A stretch of DNA of 64,000 nt from Nonomuraea jabiensis (lineage in GTDB: Bacteria > Actinomycetota > Actinomycetes > Streptosporangiales > Streptosporangiaceae), in the NCBI RefSeq assembly GCF_014204795.1, contig NZ_JACHMB010000001.1:4650001-4714000 (forward strand), read 5' to 3'. A program made the translations under genes and the position numbers. Shown one piece after another: positions 26,083-34,715 of the stretch. Each line of letters starts with the position of its first letter. The first letter of the stretch is position 1. A model generated the notes under the pieces. That model was not told the origin of the DNA. It saw only the letters and a list, made by a program, of their open reading frames with translations, and searched no databases.

Positions 26083-26529
26083 TCAGGGCGCCTTGTACTC
26101 GGCGGCCTTGCCGCAGTAGCTGATCCCGACCGGGGTGATGCTGAACCGGCACACCTGCACGACCACGCGGTCGATGGCCGCGGCCCCCGCCGGGTCGGAC
26201 AGCGCGAGGGCGATCGCGAACTGGCTGTCGTCCGCCTTGACCGCCTCGGAGTCGACCAGGGTGGTGCCCTTGTAGGCGGAGAAGGTGGCCTGCGAATACA
26301 TCTTGTCCGGGGCGCACGACGAGATCGGCGCGTCGTCGGCCAGGAAGCCGTCCACCCTGACGACGGGCTCGTCGGCCCATTCCAGGGTCCCCTCCGTGAC
26401 CCCGCGCAGGCACCGGTCCCCGGAGTCGGCGTGGAAGGGGACCGCGGCCTGGGCCGCGAGCGCGGGTTGAGCCGTCAGCAGGCCGGCGGCGAGCACCGCC
26501 CCTGACGCGAGCCGAGCACGTAATCGCAT
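26083..26529 (-). CDS. Secreted small protein of unknown function
   Basis: A 148-residue protein with a clear signal peptide (MRLRARLASGAVLAAGLLTA, cleavage near ALAAQA). The mature part of about 120 residues has four cysteines (DRCLRG, ISSCAPDK, VQVCRFS, ISYCGKA), which suggests two disulfides outside the cell. I do not recognise the family. It is the last gene of the four-gene minus-strand operon with the MauE-like protein, 40 bases after it. Confidence 0.75.
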   Translation of the reverse strand: MRLRARLASGAVLAAGLLTAQPALAAQAAVPFHADSGDRCLRGVTEGTLEWADEPVVRVDGFLADDAPISSCAPDKMYSQATFSAYKGTTLVDSEAVKADDSQFAIALALSDPAGAAAIDRVVVQVCRFSITPVGISYCGKAAEYKAP

Positions 26530-26569
26530 GGCGTCGACCTTTCGGGTGATGGATGATCGTTGAGCCGGG

Positions 26570-27325
26570 TCACGCGCCCACGAGGGTGACCAGGACGCGC
26601 GAGGGGTCGTTCCCGGTGAGGGGGACGGCGAAGACCGCCGTCCGCTCGCGGGCCCCGAAGACGACGAACCGCAGGCCGTCCTCGTCCCAGGTGTCCTGGA
26701 CGTCGGAGGTGATCTGCGCGGACGCCGAGCAGTACGCGGGGCTGCGGTAGAGCAGGTGCAGCGAGGCGCCCAGCGGGACGTGCTCCGACGGCGGCACGGC
26801 GAGCGGGCCGCGCAGCCGTACGCGTAGCTGCCGCAAGGGGGTCAGCCAGTAGCGGTCCAGCTCCGCCGAAAGGGCCATCAGGGCCACGGCCTCGGCCAGG
26901 CCGAGCGCCACCAGCGGCGGGCCCGCCTCCGCCAGGACGGCCAGCAGGCTCGCGGCCAGCAGGAGCCCGGCGCGGGCGAAGGCCCGCACGTCCACCGGCT
27001 TGGAGTGGGCGCCGAGGCAGCCGCACGACGCGGTGGGCGCGGCCACGTACGAATAGGTGAGGTACGCCAGGAACCCGGCGGAGAGCAGCGCGGCGACCGC
27101 ACCCTCCCATGGCGAGACGGGCGGCAGCAGCAGGACGGCGGCCACCGCGAGCTCGGCCACTCCGACGATTCGGAGCGCCGGGACCGCGCGCGCCGCGCCG
27201 ACCAGCCGGGCCAGGGCGGTCTGCCCCGCCTGTACCCGCATCCGCCGGCTGAACAGCTTCATCAGGCCTGCCCAGGCGAGGAACAGGGCGATCACGTACG
27301 GCTGCGTCGCGGCGATCCCGTTCAT
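26570..27325 (-). CDS. MauE/DoxX-type redox-associated membrane protein
   Basis: A 251-residue protein with about four membrane helices in the first 155 residues, followed by a soluble region of about 95 residues. The segment YSYVAAPTASCGCLGAHSKP, with its CxC between helices, is a hallmark of MauE-like proteins. MauE is needed to mature the disulfide-rich light chain of methylamine dehydrogenase. Here it is co-transcribed with a 15-cysteine protein, so a role in disulfide formation for that protein is likely. The soluble tail has one Cys (SPAYCSASAQ) and no clear match. Confidence 0.8.
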   Translation of the reverse strand: MNGIAATQPYVIALFLAWAGLMKLFSRRMRVQAGQTALARLVGAARAVPALRIVGVAELAVAAVLLLPPVSPWEGAVAALLSAGFLAYLTYSYVAAPTASCGCLGAHSKPVDVRAFARAGLLLAASLLAVLAEAGPPLVALGLAEAVALMALSAELDRYWLTPLRQLRVRLRGPLAVPPSEHVPLGASLHLLYRSPAYCSASAQITSDVQDTWDEDGLRFVVFGARERTAVFAVPLTGNDPSRVLVTLVGA

Positions 27326-27340
27326 GCTCAGGCTCCTTGG

Positions 27341-27937
27341 CTAGTGCGGGGAGAAGACGGTGGCGATGTCGACCTCGTTGGTGTCAGGCCGCCAGGCGCC
27401 GAGGACCTGCACGTGCTGGGCGACCCTCAGCATCGACAGGTCCGAGGTGGCCGGCGACTCGGAGTGGATCGCGACCGACTTGCCGGCCACGACGTGGCAC
27501 AGCACCTCTTTGCCGTTGTGGTCGAGGTGGATGGTCTTGTCGGTGATGTTCTTGATGTGGCCCTTGATGTTGACGATGTTGAGCCAGACCGACTCGGCGG
27601 CGAGGGTGCCGTCCGGCATCCGCACGCCGCGGGCGTACAGGCCGTCGCCGGGCTTGGCCGCGTCGAACGCCACGGGGCCGAGCTTCCACAGGCTCGTGCC
27701 GTCCACGACCTTGATGTTGTGGATGACCATGTTCGAGCCGAGGACGAGCAGCGTGTTGTCCTTGATCGAACGGATCCGGCCCTCGGCGAAGTTGGGGTCG
27801 GGAGCGCCCGGATCGACGTCGAGCGCGGTGTTGGCGAAGGCCGCCTCCGGGCCGAGCGAGCCCATCGCGCTCGCGGCCACGACCGTGGCGCCGCCGCCGA
27901 GCAGGGCGGACTTGAGCATGTCTCTTCTGCTGGTCAT
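27341..27937 (-). CDS. Tat-exported protein of unknown function
   Basis: A 198-residue protein whose N-terminus MTSRRDMLKSALLGGGATVV is a twin-arginine signal. The mature part is rich in beta strands (EGRIRSIKDNTLLVLGSN, GDGLYARGVRMPDG, GHIKNITDKTIHLDHNG) and resembles DUF5666-like or OB-type small beta domains. Tat export implies folding or cofactor loading in the cytoplasm, or carrying a partner across. The neighbouring Cys-rich protein has no signal of its own. Confidence 0.78.
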   Translation of the reverse strand: MTSRRDMLKSALLGGGATVVAASAMGSLGPEAAFANTALDVDPGAPDPNFAEGRIRSIKDNTLLVLGSNMVIHNIKVVDGTSLWKLGPVAFDAAKPGDGLYARGVRMPDGTLAAESVWLNIVNIKGHIKNITDKTIHLDHNGKEVLCHVVAGKSVAIHSESPATSDLSMLRVAQHVQVLGAWRPDTNEVDIATVFSPH

Positions 27938-27947
27938 CGTCGCCCCC

Positions 27948-28397
27948 TCACGCCGCGTCGATCGAGCAGGGCCGCAGGCCGGTGGAGAGGCTGGCGATCC
28001 TGCTGTACGCCGCCGGCGTGAGGTCGATGATCCGGTCGGTGGCGCAGGTCGAGCCGCAGCAGCTGCGCTCGCCGCAGAACAGGTCGGTCTGCGGGCCGCA
28101 GTCGGCGATGGAGGTGACGACGCTGACGCCGCTGCACAGGTTGGTGGTGCGGTGCTGGAAACCGCAGGTCCGGCGGGAGAGGTTGAAGCCGCAGGTGTCG
28201 GGGTGGGTGATGGCCCAGCAGGCGTCGGAGGTGTTGGGCCAGGCGTGCTGGAGGCTGCCGGAGTTGCAGGTGCCACAGGCGCCCTTGCCTGTGGTGCTGC
28301 ACGGGCCCCAGGCTGTGCCGCAGCAGAACCAGGAGACCTCTCCTTGGACGGCGGCGTATAAGTCGATGGGGGTCTCGGGGGGCTGGGTGCGCGCCAT
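27948..28397 (-). CDS. Cysteine-rich protein, first gene of the MauE operon
   Basis: A 149-residue protein with 15 cysteines, spread as FCCG, CSTTGKGACGTCNSGSLQ, TCGFNLSRRTCGF, FCGERSCCGSTC and a last PCSIDAA. No signal peptide is visible. CxxCxSGSL and the many Cys recall the disulfide-dense light chain of methylamine dehydrogenase, but I cannot align the tryptophans of the TTQ cofactor with certainty. The ATG at 28397 is preceded by GAGGAGG. An upstream in-frame ATG at 28493 is less likely. It lies 10 bases before the Tat gene, so export as a complex by hitchhiking is possible. Confidence 0.75.
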   Translation of the reverse strand: MARTQPPETPIDLYAAVQGEVSWFCCGTAWGPCSTTGKGACGTCNSGSLQHAWPNTSDACWAITHPDTCGFNLSRRTCGFQHRTTNLCSGVSVVTSIADCGPQTDLFCGERSCCGSTCATDRIIDLTPAAYSRIASLSTGLRPCSIDAA

Positions 28398-28520
28398 GCG
28401 CGTCCTCCTCGGGTGAGCTCTGGATGGTCTCGGTGGGGGGTCCTGAAACTTTCCGACTCGATCTATGAGTACCATGTAAGGATTTTTCGTCAATGCCCCT
28501 ATTTTTCGGCCTTTATCGGG

Positions 28521-28539
28521 TCATGGGATCGTCCCATGA
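28521..28539. promoter_or_regulatory. Perfect palindrome before the hydrolase gene
   Basis: TCATGGGA and its exact complement TCCCATGA are separated by TCG. The site ends 12 bases before the ATG at 28552 and lies between the divergent Cys-rich operon and the hydrolase. It could be an operator. It could also be an RNA hairpin that covers the ribosome site. Confidence 0.5.
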
Positions 28540-28551
28540 TCTACTGAGGGC

Positions 28552-29400
28552 ATGACGACGACAGGCGTGGCTCAGGTGGACGGAATCCGGTTGCACTACA
28601 CGCGGGCCGGCGACGGGCCCTTGGTGGTGCTGCTGCACGGCTGGCCGCAGACCAGCCACTGCTGGCGGCACATCGTCGGGCCGCTGGCGGCCGAGTTCAC
28701 AGTGGTGGCCCCCGACCTGCGGGGATACGGGCTGAGCGACAAGCCGGCCGGCGGCTACGACAAGCGGCGGATGGCCGCGGACATGGCCGAACTGGTGGAC
28801 GCGCTCGGGTTCGAGCGGGCCGCGGTCGTCGGGCACGATCGCGGCGCGCGGGTCGCCCACCGCTGGGGGCTCGACCGTCCCGACCAGGTCGGCAAGGTCG
28901 CGGTGCTGGACATCGTCCCCACGCGCGAGATGTTCCGCCGCCTGGACGCGTCCGTGGCCGCGGGCTACTGGCACTGGCTCTTCCATCTCCAGCCCGACCT
29001 GCCCGAACGCCTGGTGGGGCACGACGTCCGGGGCTATCTGGAGTACTTCTTCGAGCGCTGGACGTACAACCGGCACGGACTGCCCGCGGAGGCGGTCGAC
29101 TTCTACGTCCAGGCGTTCGGCCGCCCGGGGGCCCTGCGCGCCGGGTTCGACGACTACCGGGCGCACGAGCGCGACCTCGCGCTCGACGACGAGGACGCCG
29201 CCGCGGGGCGTCGCCTGACCATGCCCGTGCTGGCCCTGTGGGGGTCGGTGGGGCTGCCCGCGCGGTTGCCGTCGGAAGAGATCTGGCGGGAGTACGCCGA
29301 CGACGTCACCGCCGCCGAGATCCCCGAGTGCGGGCACTTCATCGCCGAGGAGCGTCCGGAGGTCCTGCTCGCTCACCTGCGGGAGTTCCTGCGCCGCTGA
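28552..29400 (+). CDS. Alpha/beta hydrolase, haloacid dehalogenase/epoxide hydrolase-like
   Basis: A 282-residue alpha/beta-fold hydrolase. The oxyanion motif is HGWPQTSHCWRHI, and the nucleophile elbow is GHDRGARVAHRWGLD with Asp as nucleophile. The C-terminal catalytic His is in ECGHFIAEERPE. An Asp nucleophile and HDRGAR are typical of fluoroacetate dehalogenase and related epoxide hydrolases, so hydrolysis through an ester intermediate is expected. The natural substrate is not known. A separate gene from the encapsulin set (152 bases before it). Confidence 0.88.
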   Translation: MTTTGVAQVDGIRLHYTRAGDGPLVVLLHGWPQTSHCWRHIVGPLAAEFTVVAPDLRGYGLSDKPAGGYDKRRMAADMAELVDALGFERAAVVGHDRGARVAHRWGLDRPDQVGKVAVLDIVPTREMFRRLDASVAAGYWHWLFHLQPDLPERLVGHDVRGYLEYFFERWTYNRHGLPAEAVDFYVQAFGRPGALRAGFDDYRAHERDLALDDEDAAAGRRLTMPVLALWGSVGLPARLPSEEIWREYADDVTAAEIPECGHFIAEERPEVLLAHLREFLRR

Positions 29401-29552
29401 CCGGGACGCGCCTGCGCCGATAGATCGCTACCGCACCGGGGTTAGCAGTACGTGACCATCAAGACACTCTACGGATTGTGTCAGCCTGACTACGTTCAGT
29501 GGTGAATGCCTCACGGACATCTGCTGTCACAGGCGAGCGATTGCGAGGGAAA

Positions 29553-30938
29553 ATGTCGACGGAGCCTCGGTTGAGCCTGGACACCCGGGCCGCGCGCAAC
29601 CTGGCCACCACCACCAAGACGCGCCCGCAGATGCAGGCCATCACCTCCCGCTGGCTCCTGCGCAGGCTGCCGTGGGTGGACGTGCGCGGCGGCACCTATC
29701 GGGTCAACCGCCGGCTGACGCACCACATCGGGCGCGGGCGGGTGAGCGTGGTGCTCAACGGGGCCGACGACGTGCTCATCGTCCCGCAGACGCTCCAGGA
29801 GCTGCCCCTGCTGCGCGGGTTCGACGACCTCGACGCGCTGGCGGCGATCGCCTCGACGTTCGCGCCGCGCGAGTTCCAGGCGGGGGAGGTCATCGCCGAG
29901 GCCGGCACCCCGGTCACCGACACGTACGTGATCGCCCACGGCCGGCTCGAACGGCTGGCCACCGGCGCGTACGGCGACGCGCAGCTCCTCGGCGTCATCA
30001 CCGACGGCGCGCACCTGGGCGACGACGCGCTCGTGCAGGAGAGCCCGCGGTGGCCGTTCACGGTCCGGGCGGCCACCTCCGGCACGATCCTGGTGGCGCC
30101 GCGCCACGAGATCCAGCAGCTGCTCGGCGACACCCCCGCCCTGCGCGAGCACGTCGTCCGCTACCTGGAGGAGACCCGCAAGCCGGTCAACCGCCGCGGC
30201 GAGGCGGCCGTCGCGCTCGCCTCGGGACACGTGGGCGAGCCGGTCATCGACGGCACGTTCGTCGACTACGACATCCGGCCCCGCGAGTACGAGCTGAGCG
30301 TCACGCAGACCATCCTGCGGGTCCACACCCGCGTGGCCGACCTCTTCAACGACCCCATGAGCCAGCTCGAACAGCAGCTGCGCCTGACCGTCCACGAGAT
30401 CCGCGAGCGCCAGGAGTGGGAGCTGGTCAACAACCGCGAGTTCGGCCTGCTGCACAACACCGACTACGACCAGCGGATCAGCACCTGGTCGGGCCCGCCG
30501 ACCCCCGACGACATGGACGACCTGATCAGCATGCGCCGCAAGACCAAGATGCTGCTCGCCCACCCCAAGGCGATCGCCGCGTTCTTCAGGGAGTGCAACA
30601 AGCGGGGGCTGGTGCCGGGCAGCGCCGACGTGGACGGCCACGAGATCCCGGCCTGGCGCGGCATCCCGATCTTCCCCTGCGGCAAGATCCCGATCTCCGG
30701 GCACCAGACCACCTCCATCCTGGCCCTGCGCACGGGGGAGGAGGACCAGGGGGTCGTCGGCCTCTACCAGACCGGCCTCCCGGAGGAGCACGAGCCGGGG
30801 CTCAACGCCCGCTTCATGGGCATCAACTCCCAGGCCGTGATGTCGTACCTGGTCAGCGCCTACTACTCGGCGGCGATCCTGGTGCCCGACGCCATCGGCA
30901 TCCTCGAGAACGTCGACGTCTCGGCGCCGCGTTCCTGA
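29553..30938 (+). CDS. Family 2B encapsulin shell protein with cyclic-nucleotide-binding-like insert
   Basis: A 461-residue HK97-fold shell protein. The N-terminal arm and start (MSTEPRLSLDTRAARNLATT) are followed by an inserted cNMP-binding-like domain at about residues 90-210 (LLRGFDDLDALAAIASTFAP, GEVIAEAGTPVTDTYVIAHG). The shell domain continues with EWELVNNREFGLLHNTDYDQ and PCGKIPISGHQTTSILALRTG. Family 2B encapsulins self-assemble into a nanocompartment around a terpene cyclase. The ATG 29553 has GAGGGA just before it. It is followed 38 bases later by the cyclase gene, its expected cargo. Confidence 0.92.
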   Translation: MSTEPRLSLDTRAARNLATTTKTRPQMQAITSRWLLRRLPWVDVRGGTYRVNRRLTHHIGRGRVSVVLNGADDVLIVPQTLQELPLLRGFDDLDALAAIASTFAPREFQAGEVIAEAGTPVTDTYVIAHGRLERLATGAYGDAQLLGVITDGAHLGDDALVQESPRWPFTVRAATSGTILVAPRHEIQQLLGDTPALREHVVRYLEETRKPVNRRGEAAVALASGHVGEPVIDGTFVDYDIRPREYELSVTQTILRVHTRVADLFNDPMSQLEQQLRLTVHEIRERQEWELVNNREFGLLHNTDYDQRISTWSGPPTPDDMDDLISMRRKTKMLLAHPKAIAAFFRECNKRGLVPGSADVDGHEIPAWRGIPIFPCGKIPISGHQTTSILALRTGEEDQGVVGLYQTGLPEEHEPGLNARFMGINSQAVMSYLVSAYYSAAILVPDAIGILENVDVSAPRS

Positions 30939-30976
30939 CCGCTCCACTCCGGCTCGACTCCAGGAAGGGGCGCGTC

Positions 30977-32143
30977 ATGCCCGAGATCGCAGCAGGTCCC
31001 ACTGGTCTGGGCACCTCCGCGCTGCGCTTCCCGCTCTTCGACCGCCATCCCGTGCCACGACCCGACGAGAGGGACGGGCACGAGCCGCCCAGGCCCGCTC
31101 CGATGGATCCCGCGCAGGCGGCGCGCGGCGCCGCCTACCGCCACAGTCTCGCCCCGCTGCCCTACCGGGAACGGCAGTGGGGCGACGGGTCCTACCCGCC
31201 GCTCTACTGCCCCGAGCTCGTCAGGAACGACCAGGAGCTGGGCGACGAGGTGGACCGGCGGCTCATGGCGTGGGCGGAGCGGATCGGCCTGCACGAGGGG
31301 CGCATGGAGGAGTTCGGCGCGACCGGCTACGGGCGGCTGGCCATGCTCACCCACCCCGACGCCGACGACCCCGACCTGCTGCTGATCGCGGCGCAGACGA
31401 ACGCCGCCTGGTGGGCGGCCGACGACTACTACGCCGACGAGACCGAGCTGGGCGCCACCCCGACGGAGCTGCCGCCGCGGCTCGCCCTCGTGACCTCGGC
31501 CATGGACCCGCCGCCGCCCGCCGGCGACTACACGCGCCAGCTCGAGGAGGCAATCGAGGCCGACCCCGTCCTGGTCTCCCTGAGGTCGTCCGTCAGCCAC
31601 ATCACCCGCCACGCCACCCCGTCGCAGGTCATGCGGATCTGCAACATCACCTCCCAGATGTACGTGAGCTGGGCCGCCTACGCCGCCTGGCGCTACCTGG
31701 AGACGCCGCCGCCCGTGTGGCGCTACCTCGCGGCCCGGCAGCACGACAGCTTCTACACCTCCATGACGCTCATCGACATCGTGGGCGGCTACGAACTGCC
31801 CGCCAATCTCTTCGCCGACAGGAGGTTCCACACCGCGCTCATGCAGGCGGGCACCGCCAGCGTCCTCGTCAACGACCTGCACTCCGTCGCCAAGGAGGCG
31901 GCCGACGAGCTCCCCGACTCCAACGTGATCCTGCTGATCGCCGCCGAGGAGGGCTGCCCCATCCGCGAGGCGACCGAGCGCGCCGTGTCCATGCACAACG
32001 ACTTCGTCAGAGGTTTCGAGGACAGCCGGCGCGCGCTCGACGCCGTACCGTCCGTCGAGCTGAAGCGGTTCCTGCGCGGGGCGCAGGGCTGGATGGCCGG
32101 CTGCGTCGAATGGCACGACACCACCAGCCGCTACAAGTCCTAG
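30977..32143 (+). CDS. 2-methylisoborneol synthase (terpene cyclase, encapsulin cargo)
   Basis: A 388-residue class I terpene cyclase. The metal-binding motif is DDYYADE and the second metal triad is NDLHSVAKE. It converts 2-methyl-geranyl diphosphate to the earthy odour compound 2-methylisoborneol. The first about 65 residues are Pro-rich and probably disordered (RHPVPRPDERDGHEPPRPAP), as expected for the cargo-loading region. The disordered N-terminus is somewhat shorter than I would expect for some Streptomyces members. Cotranscribed between shell and methyltransferase. Confidence 0.95.
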   Translation: MPEIAAGPTGLGTSALRFPLFDRHPVPRPDERDGHEPPRPAPMDPAQAARGAAYRHSLAPLPYRERQWGDGSYPPLYCPELVRNDQELGDEVDRRLMAWAERIGLHEGRMEEFGATGYGRLAMLTHPDADDPDLLLIAAQTNAAWWAADDYYADETELGATPTELPPRLALVTSAMDPPPPAGDYTRQLEEAIEADPVLVSLRSSVSHITRHATPSQVMRICNITSQMYVSWAAYAAWRYLETPPPVWRYLAARQHDSFYTSMTLIDIVGGYELPANLFADRRFHTALMQAGTASVLVNDLHSVAKEAADELPDSNVILLIAAEEGCPIREATERAVSMHNDFVRGFEDSRRALDAVPSVELKRFLRGAQGWMAGCVEWHDTTSRYKS

Positions 32144-32160
32144 AGAAAGGAGCATTGCCG

Positions 32161-33006
32161 ATGACGGCCAGTCCCGTACTCAGCACCTACTACCAGCACT
32201 CCGTCGCCGACTACTGGAACACCGAGAAGAACCCGGTCAACCTCCGCCTGGGTGAGGTCGACGGGATCTACCACCACCACTATGGCATCGGCGAGGTGGA
32301 CTGGTCGGTCCTTGAAGGCCCGGAGGACACCCGCGAGAAACGCATCATCGAGGAGCTCCACCGGCTCGAGCACGCGCAGGCCGACCTCCTCATCGGCCAG
32401 CTCGGCGCCCTGCGGCCCGAGCACCGGGTCATGGACGCCGGCTGCGGCCGCGGCGGCTCCAGCCTCCTGGTCAACCTCAGGTACGGCTGCCAGGTCGACG
32501 GCGTGTCCATTTCCGAGTCCCAGGTGGCCTTCGCCAACGAGCAGGCGGCCAAGCGCGGTGTGTCCGACAAGGTGCGCTTCCATTTCCGCAACATGCTCGA
32601 CACCGGCTTCGAGCCTGGATCGTTCCAGGCGATCTGGAACAACGAGAGCACGATGTACGTCGAGCTGTCGCTGCTGTTCGCCGCGCACGCCCGCCTCCTG
32701 GCCCGCGGCGGCCGGTACGTGTGCATCACCGGCTGCTACAACGACGCCTACGGCCTGCCCTCGCGTGCCGTCAGCCAGATCAACGCCCACTACATCTGCG
32801 ACATCCACCCCCGCAGCACCTACTTCAAGGAGATGGCGGCCAACCGCCTCGTCCCCATCGACGTCATCGACCTGACCGCCGCGACCATCCCCTATTGGGA
32901 GCTGCGCGCCAAGACCCACCTCGCGACGGGGATCGAGCAGGCGTTCCTCGAGGCGTACAAGGACGGCAGCTTCCAGTACCTGCTCATCGCCGCCGACCGC
33001 ATCTGA
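32161..33006 (+). CDS. Geranyl diphosphate 2-C-methyltransferase
   Basis: A 281-residue SAM-dependent methyltransferase. The SAM loop is VMDAGCGRGGSSLLVNLRYG, and the substrate side has NNESTMYVELSLLFAAHARL and IPYWELRAKTHLATGIE. It adds a methyl group to C2 of geranyl diphosphate, making the substrate of the cyclase encoded 17 bases upstream. The ATG 32161 has GAAAGGAG ahead. This is the last gene of the methylisoborneol set. Confidence 0.95.
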   Translation: MTASPVLSTYYQHSVADYWNTEKNPVNLRLGEVDGIYHHHYGIGEVDWSVLEGPEDTREKRIIEELHRLEHAQADLLIGQLGALRPEHRVMDAGCGRGGSSLLVNLRYGCQVDGVSISESQVAFANEQAAKRGVSDKVRFHFRNMLDTGFEPGSFQAIWNNESTMYVELSLLFAAHARLLARGGRYVCITGCYNDAYGLPSRAVSQINAHYICDIHPRSTYFKEMAANRLVPIDVIDLTAATIPYWELRAKTHLATGIEQAFLEAYKDGSFQYLLIAADRI

Positions 33007-33075
33007 CGGTTCCGTTCAACAAATCCAGCGCCTGGTCCGTCTGAGGGGAGACGGATCACGGAAAGGCGATGGTAA

Positions 33076-33576
33076 GTGGAAGACGACCCCCGGTTCGCGG
33101 AGTTCGTCGCCGAACGCGCCAACGCGCTGCTGCGCTACGGCTACGCCCTGAGCGGCAATCCGCACGACGCGGCGGACCTGACGCAGGAGGCGCTGGTCAG
33201 GCTGCACCGGGCGTGGGCGCGCGTGCGCAGGAAGGAGGACCCGGAGCGCTACACCAAGGCGATCATGGCCAGGCTGCACATCAGCGCCTGGCGACGCCGT
33301 CGCCGCGAGCAGCTCACCTGGGCCCTCCCGGAGACGCCGATCGAGGACGTGCTGCCCTCCGACGCCGACCAGGAGCTCTGGCAGGCGCTCGAAGGGCTGC
33401 CACGCAAGCAGCGCGCCGTCCTCGTCCTGCGCTTCTACGAGCAGCTCCACGACTCGGAGATCGCCGGCGTCCTCGGCATCTCCCAGGGGACCGTGCGCAG
33501 CCACGCGTCGCTCGGCCTGGCCAAGCTCCGTTCCGCGATCGCCCACCGTACGCCCGCGAGGAGGAGCGCCCCATGA
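33076..33576 (+). CDS. SigE-family RNA polymerase sigma factor
   Basis: A 166-residue ECF-type sigma factor with region 2 (LLRYGYALSGNPHDAADLTQ) and region 4 (LPRKQRAVLVLRFYEQLHDS, GISQGTVRSHASLGLAKL). GTG at 33076 is used because this frame gives the expected N-terminus. The stop overlaps the next ATG (ATGA), so it is cotranslated with the TolB-like membrane protein, its likely controller. Confidence 0.88.
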   Translation: MEDDPRFAEFVAERANALLRYGYALSGNPHDAADLTQEALVRLHRAWARVRRKEDPERYTKAIMARLHISAWRRRRREQLTWALPETPIEDVLPSDADQELWQALEGLPRKQRAVLVLRFYEQLHDSEIAGVLGISQGTVRSHASLGLAKLRSAIAHRTPARRSAP

Positions 33577-34691
33577 GCACGGATCTGGAAGACGACCTGA
33601 GCCGGGTGCTCGCTCGCGCCGCCGAGGGGGCGCCGCAGGCCCCGCCCGGCTTCCCCGGCCGGATCGCGGCCCGCTCCCGCCGCCGCGGGACGCGGGCGCG
33701 GGCGCTGGTGGCGGCGCTCGCCATGGTGGTCGCCGGTGTGACGGTACGCGGCACCGTCGGGGCGGAGCCGGCGCCGGCCAAGCTGCCCGAACCCGTCGAG
33801 ACGGTCTGGCCCGACGCGGTCTGGAAGATCCCGCGGCAGCTCCCTGACCTCCCGGAGTTCCGTCCGGTGAGCTTCATCGACGACCGCACGGTGCTCCTGT
33901 GGACGGAAAGGACCGACGCCATCCACGCCTACGATCTCGGCACCGGCCGGACCCGGAAGATCGCGGACGTCCCCTCCGCGTACGCCTTCACGGTCGGCGC
34001 GGGCCGGATCGTCTGGCAGACGGTCGACAGGAACGAGCGGACGCGGTTCTGGTCGGTGCCGATCTCCGGCGGGAAGCCCGCCGCCATCCACACCGTCGGC
34101 ACGGTCAAGGGACGCGGCGAGAAGCTGACCGTGGCCGGCGACCGGGTGGCGTTCTCACTCGTCGAAGGCGGAGTCTTCACGTTCCCTTTGAGGGGCGGGC
34201 GCGTGACCCCCGTCGCGGGTGCGGAACGGCACCACATCCTGCGCTGGCCGTGGGTGGCGGCCCCGGGCGAGTACACGCAGGACCGCGAGCCCAGCTTCCG
34301 GGAGCTGCTCGACGCCGAGACCGGCCGGGCGAGCACGGCGGTCGTCCGGCCGGGGGAGAGGTACGTCCGGTGCGGCGTGACGACGTGCGTCGGCCTGAGG
34401 CCCGACGACACGCGCTTCTACCGGCTGCGCGACGGCTCGCGCGAACGCGATCTGCCCGTCTCCCCGGTGCTCGGGCTGGGCGACGACCGGTTCATGGCCG
34501 TTGACCCGCCCGGTTCCGCCGGCGGTCCGGCGCTGCTCGATCTGGCCACCGGCAAGCAGGGCGAGCTGGGCCTGCCATCGAGCGACGAGGGCCGCATGAT
34601 CGGGGTCGAGCCGGGGATCCTTGATGGCGGCCTGGTGTCCTATGCGCTCAATGACCAGTACGTGCTCATCGACCTCGCCAGGATCCGATGA
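33573..34691 (+). CDS. Membrane-anchored beta-propeller-like protein, sigma-factor partner
   Basis: A 372-residue protein with a short N-terminal cytoplasmic part, one membrane helix (ALVAALAMVVAGVTVRGTVG) and an extracellular TolB-like repeat region (VSFIDDRTVLLWTERTDAIH, TVGAGRIVWQTVDRNERTRF). This architecture is usual next to SigE-type sigma genes. It probably binds or senses for the sigma factor encoded just ahead. No canonical zinc anti-sigma motif is seen. Confidence 0.75.
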   Translation: MSTDLEDDLSRVLARAAEGAPQAPPGFPGRIAARSRRRGTRARALVAALAMVVAGVTVRGTVGAEPAPAKLPEPVETVWPDAVWKIPRQLPDLPEFRPVSFIDDRTVLLWTERTDAIHAYDLGTGRTRKIADVPSAYAFTVGAGRIVWQTVDRNERTRFWSVPISGGKPAAIHTVGTVKGRGEKLTVAGDRVAFSLVEGGVFTFPLRGGRVTPVAGAERHHILRWPWVAAPGEYTQDREPSFRELLDAETGRASTAVVRPGERYVRCGVTTCVGLRPDDTRFYRLRDGSRERDLPVSPVLGLGDDRFMAVDPPGSAGGPALLDLATGKQGELGLPSSDEGRMIGVEPGILDGGLVSYALNDQYVLIDLARIR

Positions 34692-34715
34692 GCTCCCGGC
34701 TCGGGCCCCTCGCGG

